NCBI RefSeq assembly: GCF_019551475.1
Contig: NZ_CP047159.1
Span: forward strand, 1,426,001 to 1,490,000
Origin: Prevotella sp. Rep29
GTDB taxonomy: Bacteria; Bacteroidota; Bacteroidia; Bacteroidales; Bacteroidaceae
Reading direction: 5' to 3'
Length of the DNA: 64,000 bases
The position numbers and the translations under genes are program-made. Below, piece after piece: positions 7,689-17,173 of the stretch. The notes below the pieces were generated by a model, which saw only the letters and a program-made list of their open reading frames with translations, was not told the DNA's origin and did no database searches. Position 1 is the first letter of the stretch; each line of letters opens with the position of its first letter.

Positions 7689-9353
7689 TTATTTAGTCAC
7701 ACGCTCGAGCCATTTGAGCATACCCAACATTACACCCATTGAGATGAGGCAGAACCCTGCAAATACAGCCCAACATTGCCACTGCTGTGGGAAACTATTG
7801 AGCATGGTCACACCAAGGGCGATGAACAGGTTGCCTATAGCCGTAGCACATAGCCACAGACCTTGACAGATACCCTGTAAGTGTTGAGGTGCAATCTTAG
7901 ATACAAACGACAGACCGAGTGGAGAGATGAACAACTCTGCCACGGTCAGGAAGAAGTAGGTGACAATCAGTACCCACGGACCGGCTTTCATTGAAACCTT
8001 AATAGCTTCGGGCAAACTCTTGAATGCTTCGCCAGAAGGATATCCGTTGGTAATGGAGATAGCCATAAGGAATATGTATGCACAGGCTGCAACAAACATA
8101 CCAAGTGCGATTTTCTTTGGCGTTGAGATTTCCTTACCTTTCTTTGCCAATGCACCAAACAATATCATGATGATAGGTGTGAGCACAATCACAAAGAACG
8201 GGTTGATACACTGCCAAATTTCAGGAGCAATTGCATTTGTATCGCAGAAGTCGCGAGCGAATACTGAGAGCGACTGTCCGTTCTGGTGGAATGAGAACCA
8301 GAAGAATACTGCCACACCCAGCACAGCAAACAAGGCATACATGCGTTGTCTAATTTCCTTAGCGTCAGCTGCAACCTCTTCTTTGGAGACTGTTTGGACT
8401 TCCTTAACTTTCTTGACAGGATTGGGATATACCTTGCGAGTAGCCACGAAAATGAGGAAAGATGCAATCATAGCCAAAGCTGATGCAATGAACGAGTAAT
8501 GCACACCTGTATTGAAACTTTCAAGATAATTAGTGCAGAATGTTGCCATATCGCCCACCTGACCACCATTCAGGATAGAACTTTCAGCAAGCGTAGTGAG
8601 GTTTTGAACGTCATCGCCTTTCAGCGTGTTATCCAAAAATCCATGGCACAGACGAGGCAGGTCAGCGTTATAGATAAATCCGTCGAGCTTGAGCATAGCG
8701 CTGCGCAGCAATGGTGCAACGAAAGGTGCAATCACGCCGCCAATGTTGATGAAGACGTAGAATATCTGGAAACCGCTGTCACGACGCGACTTGGCGATAG
8801 CAAGTTCCTCGGCTCCCTTTTTGGCTGCCTCGGCCTCATAGTTGTCATACATCTGACCCACAATAGCCTGCAAGTTGCCTTTGAACAGACCATTTCCGGC
8901 AGCAATAAGCACAAGGGCAAGACAAGTCAGTATGAGCACCCACATAGGAACTGCGCCAGGGTTGCCACCGAATACCGGTATAGACAGAATTACATAGCCC
9001 GTCGCCATAACAAGGAGGCCTGCCATGATTGTACCTTTGAAGTTCTGCAACTTGTCGGCAACCATACCACCGGGAAGGCTAAGTACATAAATGAGAAAAT
9101 AGAACACGGCATAAATCCATCCTGCAATGTCGTCGCTGATACCAAACTTTGAACACAAGAAAAGTAACAGCACTGCATTCATGATGTAATAACCAAATCG
9201 TTCGCCCATATTTGACAGGGCTGCCGAAATAAGACCCTTAGGGTGTTTCTTCTTTGCCTCAATCACATAGTAGATGAGAAAGGGCACAACTACAACCAAA
9301 ATCGCTAACAGCATAGCCACCATGCGATTGTTGTTCCATAAATTTTGTAACAT
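7689..9353 (-). CDS. POT family proton-dependent peptide transporter, larger paralog
   Basis: Second POT/PTR2 symporter (554 aa). It has an extra N-terminal hydrophobic segment (VAMLLAILVVVVPFLIYYVI) before the family motif GERFGYYIMNAVLLLF. The FQIFYVFINIGGVIAPF region corresponds to the second POT signature. A longer periplasmic or cytoplasmic loop near residues 215-270 (containing LPRLCHGFLDN) is absent from the downstream paralog. Predicted to import short peptides. It has its own terminator and an AT-rich upstream region of about 90 bp. Confidence 0.93.
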   Translation of the reverse strand: MLQNLWNNNRMVAMLLAILVVVVPFLIYYVIEAKKKHPKGLISAALSNMGERFGYYIMNAVLLLFLCSKFGISDDIAGWIYAVFYFLIYVLSLPGGMVADKLQNFKGTIMAGLLVMATGYVILSIPVFGGNPGAVPMWVLILTCLALVLIAAGNGLFKGNLQAIVGQMYDNYEAEAAKKGAEELAIAKSRRDSGFQIFYVFINIGGVIAPFVAPLLRSAMLKLDGFIYNADLPRLCHGFLDNTLKGDDVQNLTTLAESSILNGGQVGDMATFCTNYLESFNTGVHYSFIASALAMIASFLIFVATRKVYPNPVKKVKEVQTVSKEEVAADAKEIRQRMYALFAVLGVAVFFWFSFHQNGQSLSVFARDFCDTNAIAPEIWQCINPFFVIVLTPIIMILFGALAKKGKEISTPKKIALGMFVAACAYIFLMAISITNGYPSGEAFKSLPEAIKVSMKAGPWVLIVTYFFLTVAELFISPLGLSFVSKIAPQHLQGICQGLWLCATAIGNLFIALGVTMLNSFPQQWQCWAVFAGFCLISMGVMLGMLKWLERVTK

Positions 9354-9447
9354 AATCTGTTTGTTTTTTAAGTTAATAATTATTTATATTCAATTTCATT
9401 TTCATTTTTAATCTGCAACGATTGTCAGTTTCGAACACTTTCTTTCG

Positions 9448-10194
9448 TTAGTGTTTTTTATGTTTCGTGCGCACAATGTCGAACAGATAGGTAAATTTGA
9501 AGACAATGTTTCCGAAGTTAGATTTTCCGAAATAGTCTTTCTTTGAATCGCCATAAATGTTTCCCAAGCCGAAATAATAGCGTGCTTCGAGGATGAAATG
9601 CCCCGCCTTTGGCAACGAATATTCCATGCCAATGCCTGCAGCAATGCCATAATCGAACTTGTTTTCGACAGCCATCGTATCTTGTGCGACGATGGTATTT
9701 GCGCGGTCGGTCATATTTCGGTCGGCGAAGTTGAAGTTCGTCGAAGTGGACTCGTTGAGATAGACACCTATCTGCGGACCGGCTTGGATGAAGAACTGTG
9801 CTCCCCGCTCCTCTCTTCCCCACGCCAAGTGGGCAAAGACGGGTATCTGAACATAATTGATGGTGCGCGAATACTCCTCAGCCAGTCCTGTCACGGGATT
9901 GATGACCGGTTGATCCGTGCGGTCAAGGATATTTTCCTTCCATCCGATGGAGGCATAGTTGACTTCTGCGAGAATGGAGCAAATGGTACTGAAATATTTT
10001 TCGCAGACGTATTTGACGGTCAGACCGCCGGTGATTCCGCCGTGCATGGTCTGTGGCACTTTCGGACTGAATCCCACATTGCTCAGGATATAACCGCCAT
10101 TGACGCCGATGCTGAGGTCGTTGCGATGTGAACCGACCTGTGCATGGCTGCATAGTGCGATAAGCAAGAGGGAAATAACCGTCAGTTTCCGCAT
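9448..10194 (-). CDS. Outer-membrane beta-barrel (porin-family) protein
   Basis: A 248-aa protein with a signal peptide (MRKLTVISLLLIALCSHAQ, cleavage after the alanine) and alternating amphipathic strands typical of the OMP_b-brl_2/PorT-like family, ending in an aromatic-rich strand (VFKFTYLF) before a short basic tail. It probably sits in the outer membrane; the ligand is unknown. It starts 4 nt after the stop of the LysM gene at 10199, so the two form an operon. Confidence 0.8.
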   Translation of the reverse strand: MRKLTVISLLLIALCSHAQVGSHRNDLSIGVNGGYILSNVGFSPKVPQTMHGGITGGLTVKYVCEKYFSTICSILAEVNYASIGWKENILDRTDQPVINPVTGLAEEYSRTINYVQIPVFAHLAWGREERGAQFFIQAGPQIGVYLNESTSTNFNFADRNMTDRANTIVAQDTMAVENKFDYGIAAGIGMEYSLPKAGHFILEARYYFGLGNIYGDSKKDYFGKSNFGNIVFKFTYLFDIVRTKHKKH

Positions 10195-10198
10195 GTGT

Positions 10199-11551
10199 CT
10201 AATAACTTATTGCTTCGATTGTCTGGTTTTTGAGATAATGAATCAGCATGAACGCCTTGTTCTGTTTCCCTGCCCCTTCGGCTTTAAAAGCGAGTGGCGT
10301 CTGAACAGGTTTGTAGGTTGTTTCGCCTTTCGTGCCGCCGAAGTTTTTGCCATACTTACTGATTCCGCCGATGAAGAAGCAGCCATGGTCGAATCCTGTC
10401 AGCGCAAAACGCGGAAGCGCCTGCATCATATCGGTACGGAACCAATTGCGATAGTTCGTCTCCACCCACTTGGTGTCTGCCGAAAGTGGGTTGTAGTAGA
10501 ATGTGGTGGGAATATAGGCGTTATACTGATAGAATAGTTTCTCATAAACTTGTGTGTACATGAGCCACTCAATATATCCGAACATCGAGATTTCTGCCTT
10601 CGAACCCTCGCTCACCATCTTGTTGAGCTTGGCAAAAACGGTGTTCAGTTCCGGCGAACGGCTGGTATTCAAGACTACGATGTTCGGCTTCTTCTTGCTG
10701 AAAGCCTTTGCGAAATCCTCGTCTGAGGAGTTGATGTCGGTCAGCCGATACTTGATGCGCTTGTCTTCCAAAGCCTTTCTGAGATTTGCGGTGAACGCTC
10801 CGCGGCTGCTCTCGGTTGCGTCGTTACAGTTGATAAACACCGGCTGACAGCCTTTGAAACGCTCGATGAAACTGTTAACGGCTGAAGTGTTTAGGCTTGA
10901 AGGGCTTTGATACACCTGATAGATGCTCGCATAATTTTTCACATCCTCGCCAGAAATGGAGAATGGGATGACCATCTTGATGTTGTGTTTCTGACAGAAT
11001 TCTGCCAACGGCTTGACCATGTTGGTGTAGAGCGGTCCGAAAATGATGTCGCATTTGTCGGCACCTTTCTCCAGAAGTGTCATGCGGACATCTGCCTCTA
11101 TAGGCACGTTCCAAGCCTGCACATCCACGGAGATACCGTCTTTCTTCAATCTGTCGCACGCCAAGAGCAAGCCCCGATAATACTCCACCATCCGTTTTCC
11201 GTCGCCGTTGATGTCGTGAAGCGGCAACATCACACCGACTCGCACTTTGTTCATTGCCAGAGTTTGAGTCGCCGGTTGCTGAGTATTACTGCTCTGCACC
11301 GCATTGTTTGGAGTATTGGTATATGGAATGTTGATGTAATCGCCTTTTTTGAGTTCGTATCCTTCAATGTTCATTTCAGGATTGACCGCCTTCAGCTGCT
11401 CAATCGTCACATTATATTGCTTTGAAATACCGAAAAGCGTTTCGCTCTTTTTCACTTTATGCTGCTCACGTATGGAAGGCGTTTGGGCATGAAGTGTCAC
11501 CATCGCCCCCATAAATAATGTCAGAAAAAAATATCTCAAATAACGTCTCAT
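10199..11551 (-). CDS. LysM domain + periplasmic binding-like protein
   Basis: Exported protein of about 450 aa. After the signal peptide (ending TLHAQ) comes one LysM module (KVKKSETLFGISKQYNVT to KKGDYINIP, residues about 33-78). A Thr/Gln-rich linker leads to a type I periplasmic-binding fold (VRVGVMLPLHDINGDGKRMVEYYRG, then DIIFGPLYTNMVKPLAEF), as in ABC branched-amino-acid receptors. It probably binds peptidoglycan and works in envelope assembly rather than transport, since no ABC genes are nearby. The longest frame starts at a TTG two codons earlier; ATG at 11551 is preferred. Confidence 0.8.
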   Translation of the reverse strand: MRRYLRYFFLTLFMGAMVTLHAQTPSIREQHKVKKSETLFGISKQYNVTIEQLKAVNPEMNIEGYELKKGDYINIPYTNTPNNAVQSSNTQQPATQTLAMNKVRVGVMLPLHDINGDGKRMVEYYRGLLLACDRLKKDGISVDVQAWNVPIEADVRMTLLEKGADKCDIIFGPLYTNMVKPLAEFCQKHNIKMVIPFSISGEDVKNYASIYQVYQSPSSLNTSAVNSFIERFKGCQPVFINCNDATESSRGAFTANLRKALEDKRIKYRLTDINSSDEDFAKAFSKKKPNIVVLNTSRSPELNTVFAKLNKMVSEGSKAEISMFGYIEWLMYTQVYEKLFYQYNAYIPTTFYYNPLSADTKWVETNYRNWFRTDMMQALPRFALTGFDHGCFFIGGISKYGKNFGGTKGETTYKPVQTPLAFKAEGAGKQNKAFMLIHYLKNQTIEAISY

Positions 11552-11576
11552 AATCAAAAATTATTCATTTCCTTTG

Positions 11577-11607
11577 CAAAGATAGTGTAAATCGGGCGAA
11601 GAGCAAA
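11577..11607 (-). promoter_or_regulatory. Promoter of the LysM/barrel operon
   Basis: -7 box TATCTTTG (11584 to 11577, minus strand) and TTTG at 11607 to 11604, separated by 19 nt, matching the Bacteroidetes consensus. The leader would be about 20 nt. Confidence 0.7.
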
Positions 11608-11654
11608 ATAATTTGTTTAGTTTTTTAGTTCTTTTGCAACAAAGCAAATTTAAT

Positions 11655-11685
11655 TTTGTGTTTTCGTCATTATTTTGTAATTTTG
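11655..11685 (+). promoter_or_regulatory. Promoter of the T9SS cargo gene
   Basis: TTTG at 11655-11658 and TAATTTTG at 11678-11685, 19 nt apart. It is divergent from the LysM operon promoter. Confidence 0.6.
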
Positions 11686-11725
11686 CAAAGTTTTCCACGT
11701 TACAAATATAAAAATGTGTTGACGT

Positions 11726-12436
11726 ATGAAGAAGAACAGGTTATTGGCAGCTATTATATGTATGTTTTCCTTTTCCCTTTTGGGCTTGGCGGATGATGTT
11801 CCGACCATCAATCCGACGGCATTTTACTTCACTCCGGGACACGAGGACGAGGGAGAAGAGAGCGTTGACTTTTCTGGTTCGGCACCGCTCGTCGGGCGTT
11901 TTACGGCAAATCCGCAGCATACCGAAGGCTGGAACACATACTACGAATGGCGCATCACGCCCGAAGGAGAGAGTTCGCCATTTCTCGTCCGCTACGAAGA
12001 GAACACGGAATATACGTTCACGACTGCAGGATCGTTCCACATTGTGCTGTATGCAACGTTCTCCAGAGGCAGCGAGCGCATTGAATATACGGAAGAATAC
12101 TGGAGCGACTTTGGTCCGCTTCGGGTAAGCATCCACGAGAGCAAGCTCGAGATGCCGAATGCTTTTTCCCCGAACGGCGACCCCTATAACCAAATTTATA
12201 AAGCCAAGACTTATCAGAGTATCGTGGAATTTCACGCATACATTTTCAACCGCTGGGGACAAAAACTATATGAATGGACAGACCCGGCTGGCGGTTGGGA
12301 CGGCACCTTTCACGGGAAACCGGTGAAAGAAGGCGTATATTTTGTGTTGGTCAAAGCGAAAGGTGCTGACGGACGTGTGTATAACATCAGGCGCGACGTC
12401 AATCTCTTGCGCGGATATAGGGAATATGACGAATAG
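11726..12436 (+). CDS. Small secreted protein with type B T9SS sorting domain
   Basis: A 236-aa protein with a signal peptide (ends LLGLA), a central PKD/Ig-like region (about 30-138, with YEWRITPEG and TFTTAGSFHIVLYA) and a C-terminal gliding-motility-type (CHU_C) domain, residues about 142-230. That domain shows the hallmark PNAFSPNGD, FNRWGQKLYE, WDGTFHGKPVKEGVYF and a final strand. Such domains direct secretion by the type IX system. The passenger is very small, with no catalytic motif, so it may be a structural or adhesive surface protein. A 43-nt gap separates it from uvrA. Confidence 0.85.
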   Translation: MKKNRLLAAIICMFSFSLLGLADDVPTINPTAFYFTPGHEDEGEESVDFSGSAPLVGRFTANPQHTEGWNTYYEWRITPEGESSPFLVRYEENTEYTFTTAGSFHIVLYATFSRGSERIEYTEEYWSDFGPLRVSIHESKLEMPNAFSPNGDPYNQIYKAKTYQSIVEFHAYIFNRWGQKLYEWTDPAGGWDGTFHGKPVKEGVYFVLVKAKGADGRVYNIRRDVNLLRGYREYDE

Positions 12437-12479
12437 GATGACTTGACGGTGGGAAAACACTCAGTTCTTATCTGATAAA

Positions 12480-15305
12480 ATGAAACGGGAAGACAAGAAA
12501 ATCAACGTATGGGGGGCGCGCATGCACAACTTGAAAAATGTGGATGTGGAGATACCACGTGGCAGTCTGACGGTCATCACGGGACTGAGCGGAAGTGGCA
12601 AATCGTCACTGGCATTCGACACGATTTTCGCCGAAGGACAGCGCCGCTACATCGAAACCTTCTCGGCTTATGCAAGAAATTTTCTCGGCGGACTGGAGCG
12701 TCCCGACGTGGATAAGATTACCGGACTCTCCCCCGTCATCAGTATCGAACAAAAGACAACGAACAAAAACCCACGCTCGACCGTAGGCACGACAACGGAA
12801 ATCTACGACTACATGCGACTGCTTTTTGCCCGCGCCGGAACGGCTTATAGCTATATGACCGGCGAGAAGATGGTGAAATATACTGAGGAGAAAGTGGTTG
12901 AAATGATTCTTTCCGAGTATGCCGACAAACGTGTGTATATCCTGTCGCCCATCGTGCGACAGCGAAAAGGACATTATCGCGAGCTTTTCGAGAGCATGCG
13001 CAAGAAAGGCTACCTCCATGTGCGCATCGACGGCGAGCTGCATGAACTGGAACGTGGAATGAAGGTTGACCGCTACAAAAACCACAACATCGAGGTAGTG
13101 ATTGACCGTCTGCAAATCAAATCGGGCGACAAGGAGCGCCTCGTAAAGACCATTGAGACGGCAATGCGACAGGGCGACGGCACCATCATGATATATAATG
13201 TGGATGATGGGAGCGTGAAAAACTTTTCCAAGCGCCTGATGTGCCCCACGACAGGCATCTCGTATGGTGACCCTGCACCCAACTTATTCTCGTTCAACTC
13301 ACCGGAAGGAGCGTGCCCTCGATGCAAAGGACTGGGACGCATCAATGAGATTGACCTGGAAAAGGTCATACCCAACAAAAAGGCTTCCATTCGCGAAGGA
13401 GCCATTGCACCGTTAGGGAAATATAAGAACCAGATGATTTTCTGGCAAATAGAGAGTATCTTGCAGCGCTTTGAGTGTGACTTAGACACCCCGTTCGAAC
13501 AGATACCGCAGGAAGCATTGTCTGAAATTCTCTACGGCTCGCTCCAGAACGTGAGGATTGCGAAAGAGCGTGTACACACGTCAACCGACTATTTCGTCAC
13601 GTTCGATGGCATCATCAAGTATCTTCGCAGCGTGATGGAGAATGACGACAGCAGCTCGGGACAGAAATGGGCTGAACAATTTCTTGCCACCTGCGTGTGT
13701 CCCGAATGTAACGGGCAGCGACTCAAGCGCGAATCCCTCTCCTATCGCATTTGGGAGAAGAACATTGCCGAGCTGTCGAACATGGACATATCGGAACTTC
13801 GCAGCTGGTTTGACGACTGTCTGCCTCATCTTGAAGAGAAAGAACGCAAGATTGCATCTGAAATCGTCAAGGAAATCTGCACACGACTCGATTTCATGTT
13901 GGACGTCGGACTCGACTATCTCTCGCTCGACCGCCAGTCTGCAAGCCTCTCCGGAGGTGAAAGTCAACGCATACGCCTGGCAACACAAATCGGTTCACAG
14001 CTGGTCAACGTGCTCTATATCCTTGACGAACCCAGCATCGGACTGCACCAGCGCGACAACGTCCGCCTGATCAATTCCCTGAAAGAATTGCGCGATTTGG
14101 GCAATACGGTGATTGTGGTTGAGCACGACAAGGAGATGATGCTGTCGGCTGACTATGTGATTGACATCGGTCCGCTGGCTGGAAGAAAAGGCGGCAAGGT
14201 GGTTTTCCAGGGAACTCCTTCGGAACTCTTGAAGCAAGACACGCTCACAGCCAATTACCTGAGTGGGAAAATCAAGATAGAGATTCCCACAAAGCGGCGT
14301 CCAGGCAATGGTAAACACATCGTCATCAAAAATGCGAGCGGCAATAATCTCAAGCATGTTGATGTGGATTTCCCGCTCGGAAAACTGATTCTGGTGACTG
14401 GCGTCAGCGGCTCCGGCAAGTCAACGCTCATCAACGAGACGCTGCAGCCCATCCTTTCAAAACATTTCTATCGTTCGCTGAAAGCCCCCATGCCTTACGA
14501 AAGCATTGAGGGAGTGGAACATATCGACAAGGTGGTGAATGTGGATCAAGCGCCTATCGGACGCACACCACGCTCTAATCCCGCCACCTATACAGGCGTT
14601 TTCAGCGATATCCGCTCGCTGTTCGTCAACCTTCCCGAAGCAAAAATCCGTGGATACAAGCCCGGACGGTTCTCTTTCAACGTGAAGGGCGGAAGGTGTG
14701 ATACATGCGGAGGAAACGGTTACAAGACGATTGAGATGAATTTCCTGCCCGACGTGATGGTGCCGTGCGAATCCTGCCACGGGAAACGCTACAACCGCGA
14801 GACGCTCGAGGTGCGCTACAAAGGCAAGTCGATTGCCGACGTGCTTGACATGACCATCAATCAGGCTGTGGAGTTCTTTGAGAATGTGCCGAACATCCTG
14901 CAGAAAATCAAGACCCTGCAAGATGTCGGATTGGGATATATCAAACTCGGGCAGCCGTCAACCACCCTTTCCGGCGGAGAGAGTCAGCGCGTGAAACTCG
15001 CAACCGAACTCTCGAAACGCGACACTGGACGGACGCTCTATATTCTTGACGAACCGACAACCGGTCTGCACTTCGAGGATATCCGCATATTGATGAACGT
15101 TCTCCAGCAACTGGTTGACCGGGGAAACACGGTTATCATCATCGAGCACAACCTTGATGTCATCAAACTGGCTGACCACATCATCGACATGGGACCGGAA
15201 GGAGGCAGAAAGGGCGGAACCGTCCTTTCCACCGGAACACCCGAAGAAGTGGCTAAATCAAAGAAAGGATATACGCCGAAGTTCTTGAAGGAAGAACTGA
15301 AATGA
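12480..15305 (+). CDS. uvrA: Excinuclease ABC subunit A
   Basis: Damage-recognition ATPase of nucleotide excision repair (941 aa, normal length). Two ABC-type halves are complete: Walker A GLSGSGKSSLAFDT near residue 35 and GVSGSGKSTLINE near residue 645, with signatures LSGGESQRIRLA and LSGGESQRVKLA. Zinc-binding cysteine pairs are present in both halves (CPRCKGLG and CPECNGQR; CDTCGGNG and CESCHGKR). It loads UvrB onto damaged DNA. The next genes are convergent, with only a 20-nt gap and no obvious terminator. Confidence 0.97.
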   Translation: MKREDKKINVWGARMHNLKNVDVEIPRGSLTVITGLSGSGKSSLAFDTIFAEGQRRYIETFSAYARNFLGGLERPDVDKITGLSPVISIEQKTTNKNPRSTVGTTTEIYDYMRLLFARAGTAYSYMTGEKMVKYTEEKVVEMILSEYADKRVYILSPIVRQRKGHYRELFESMRKKGYLHVRIDGELHELERGMKVDRYKNHNIEVVIDRLQIKSGDKERLVKTIETAMRQGDGTIMIYNVDDGSVKNFSKRLMCPTTGISYGDPAPNLFSFNSPEGACPRCKGLGRINEIDLEKVIPNKKASIREGAIAPLGKYKNQMIFWQIESILQRFECDLDTPFEQIPQEALSEILYGSLQNVRIAKERVHTSTDYFVTFDGIIKYLRSVMENDDSSSGQKWAEQFLATCVCPECNGQRLKRESLSYRIWEKNIAELSNMDISELRSWFDDCLPHLEEKERKIASEIVKEICTRLDFMLDVGLDYLSLDRQSASLSGGESQRIRLATQIGSQLVNVLYILDEPSIGLHQRDNVRLINSLKELRDLGNTVIVVEHDKEMMLSADYVIDIGPLAGRKGGKVVFQGTPSELLKQDTLTANYLSGKIKIEIPTKRRPGNGKHIVIKNASGNNLKHVDVDFPLGKLILVTGVSGSGKSTLINETLQPILSKHFYRSLKAPMPYESIEGVEHIDKVVNVDQAPIGRTPRSNPATYTGVFSDIRSLFVNLPEAKIRGYKPGRFSFNVKGGRCDTCGGNGYKTIEMNFLPDVMVPCESCHGKRYNRETLEVRYKGKSIADVLDMTINQAVEFFENVPNILQKIKTLQDVGLGYIKLGQPSTTLSGGESQRVKLATELSKRDTGRTLYILDEPTTGLHFEDIRILMNVLQQLVDRGNTVIIIEHNLDVIKLADHIIDMGPEGGRKGGTVLSTGTPEEVAKSKKGYTPKFLKEELK

Positions 15306-15324
15306 CCTCATCCCCACCCCGCTC

Positions 15325-15987
15325 TTACTCTAAATTCTCGATGGTCACGCCGTCGAACATTGCCATAAACTCAAACAGATTGGCATGGAAATTCTCACGC
15401 CTGACCTTCATCTCCATCGTGATAGTGAGCACTTTCCCCTGAGCAGTCTCCCGCTCTTTCATCTGGTATGACTCCACATCCACCTCCTGTTTGCGCAGAA
15501 CGGCGAGCACATTGTTGGCTGCCTCTTGCGACGGAGCGGAAAAGGTGACGGCGAGATGCTTGGAACCGAATCGCTTGTTGATGAAATGCATCAGCTCCAA
15601 ACTGAGCAGCACCAAGACCGTTGCCGCTATCGCCAGCACATACATCCCCGAGCCACATGTCAGACCGATGGCAGAGACCGTCCAAAGACCTGCAGCTGTG
15701 GTCAGACCGCGCACCACCTGCTTCTGAAAGATAATCGTACCGGCACCGATAAAACCGATGCCCGACACGACTTGCGCCGCCACACGCGACGGGTCGAGCG
15801 AGACATGATCATGCGTGAGCACATCGGCAAAGCCAAATTGTGATATGAGCATGAACAAGGCACTTCCCAACGCAACGAGCGAATGGGTTCGGAAACCGGC
15901 TTCCTTCGCACGAAACTCCCGTTCAAATCCGATGATTCCGCCTAACAAGGCTGCAACAACGATGCGGGTTATCAATTCTATCGTCAT
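15325..15987 (-). CDS. MgtC/SapB family membrane protein
   Basis: A 220-aa inner-membrane protein. The N-terminal half has about five hydrophobic helices with the family signature GFEREFRAKEAGFRTHSLV; the C-terminal about 80 residues are a soluble ACT-like domain (LAVTFSAPSQEAANNVLAVL). MgtC proteins are tied to magnesium homeostasis and, in pathogens, survival at low Mg2+; the exact activity is debated. It lies 9 nt downstream of mntP on the same strand, so both may be a metal-related operon. Confidence 0.88.
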   Translation of the reverse strand: MTIELITRIVVAALLGGIIGFEREFRAKEAGFRTHSLVALGSALFMLISQFGFADVLTHDHVSLDPSRVAAQVVSGIGFIGAGTIIFQKQVVRGLTTAAGLWTVSAIGLTCGSGMYVLAIAATVLVLLSLELMHFINKRFGSKHLAVTFSAPSQEAANNVLAVLRKQEVDVESYQMKERETAQGKVLTITMEMKVRRENFHANLFEFMAMFDGVTIENLE

Positions 15988-15996
15988 ATTCTTCTC

Positions 15997-16563
15997 CTAA
16001 ATATAGTGTTCCAACAATATCTTTACGCCTATCAAAATCAGTATCAAACCGCCAAGAAGTTCGGGGCGTATCCGCTTGGCAATACTATCTCCGAACCTTA
16101 TGCCCAAAAGATGTCCAAGCAAACTGAACAGCAGTGAGGTCACGCCAATCACGATGAGCGGAACAAGAAGTTTGTCCAACGTCCCGTAGCCGATGCAGGC
16201 AAAAGACGCACCTATCGCCAGGGCATCGATGCTTGTTGCGAGCGACAAGACGAAAAGGGTTTGCGTGGAAAAGGGATTGAAATGGGTCTCTTCCTCGAAA
16301 GCCTCCTTCACCATCCGACCACCCACGAACAGCAGTAGCCCAAAAGCTATCCAATGACCAACCGACTCGATCTGGCTACTGAACGTATTGACTCCCAACC
16401 ATCCCAAAAGAGGCATTCCCGCCTGAAACAATCCAAACAAAAAAGCCATCTTCCATATCAAGTTCCAATGCGTCCTGCGAACGATAACACCGCTCGCAAG
16501 AGACACCGAAAAGCAGTCCATTGCCAAAGCCACTGCCAGCAAAATCAACTCTAACGTACTCAT
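15997..16563 (-). CDS. mntP: Manganese efflux pump MntP
   Basis: About 188 aa when started at the ATG at 16563 (MSTLELILLAVALAMDCFSV), which fits the family; the open frame runs 17 codons further but those residues are not family-like. Six helices are visible, with the two conserved acidic motifs AMDCFSVSLASG and SIDALAIGASFACIG, which are required for Mn2+ export in characterised MntP. No yybP-ykoY riboswitch-like structure was recognised upstream. Confidence 0.9.
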   Translation of the reverse strand: MSTLELILLAVALAMDCFSVSLASGVIVRRTHWNLIWKMAFLFGLFQAGMPLLGWLGVNTFSSQIESVGHWIAFGLLLFVGGRMVKEAFEEETHFNPFSTQTLFVLSLATSIDALAIGASFACIGYGTLDKLLVPLIVIGVTSLLFSLLGHLLGIRFGDSIAKRIRPELLGGLILILIGVKILLEHYI

Positions 16564-16679
16564 TACTCTGGCAAATTTAAGCAATTTTCTTGAAATACAT
16601 GTCAGATGAGGCAAAGAATATGCACCTGCATGTGGCAGTTAGCTGCATATTATATATATGTGTAACAAAAGGAATATGG

Positions 16680-16716
16680 GTTTATAGCGCCTTTTATGAT
16701 AAGTAGGTTAAAACCT
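16680..16716. repeat. Partial third copy of the 304-bp repeat
   Basis: GCGCCTTTTATGATAAGTAG and its flanks match the first about 36 bp of the repeats at 17846 and 18754. Only this end is present, downstream of the gene at 16777. Confidence 0.75.
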
Positions 16717-16776
16717 CAGTCTAATTTTATATCGAGAAAAATAATTACCAGATTGTAATAGTTCTTATCATATTCG

Positions 16777-17169
16777 TTATTCATGTAATTCCGGATATAA
16801 TTCCGGGTCGCCTGTCGAACGGTCAATAAACTCTTCGTCATATTCTTCCCCAGGAAACAAGTCGTCGAAATCTGGGTCTTCATATGGGTCAATGTCATCA
16901 TCATCCAGCTCATCATCCTTGGAGGTAATATTCACTCGTTTTCGCTCTTTTATGGTATTAGCAATGCACTCATTATAATGTCGAAAAGAGTCACGCCATT
17001 GCAAATATTTCTCTTCTCTGATTCTTTGTTGTTCTGCTTCGACTCGACGTCGCTCTTGGTTCCGTTCTCGTTCTTGCAGGGCGAAATAAATGGTTATGCC
17101 ATACAGTATTGATAAAAATATAATCGTTACCAACAATTTCTGCCAGAACTGCTTACCCAATTTCGCCAT
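16777..17169 (-). CDS. Hypothetical single-pass membrane protein
   Basis: A 130-aa protein I do not recognise. It has one transmembrane helix (residues about 11-29), then a highly basic, coiled-coil-like stretch (ERERNQERRRVEAEQQRIREE), and a strongly acidic tail (KDDELDDDDIDPYEDPDFDD). It begins 4 nt after the GIY-YIG gene, so they are probably one transcript driven from the promoter in the repeat at 17846. It lies inside the repeat-bounded accessory island. Confidence 0.6.
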   Translation of the reverse strand: MAKLGKQFWQKLLVTIIFLSILYGITIYFALQERERNQERRRVEAEQQRIREEKYLQWRDSFRHYNECIANTIKERKRVNITSKDDELDDDDIDPYEDPDFDDLFPGEEYDEEFIDRSTGDPELYPELHE

Positions 17170-17173
17170 AGCA

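Noticed and set aside
15306..15324. Terminator between uvrA and the mgtC-like gene
   Set aside because: The gap is 19 nt with no hairpin.
16564..16776. Mn riboswitch (yybP-ykoY) upstream of mntP
   Set aside because: I could not find the conserved loop sequences or paired stems expected.
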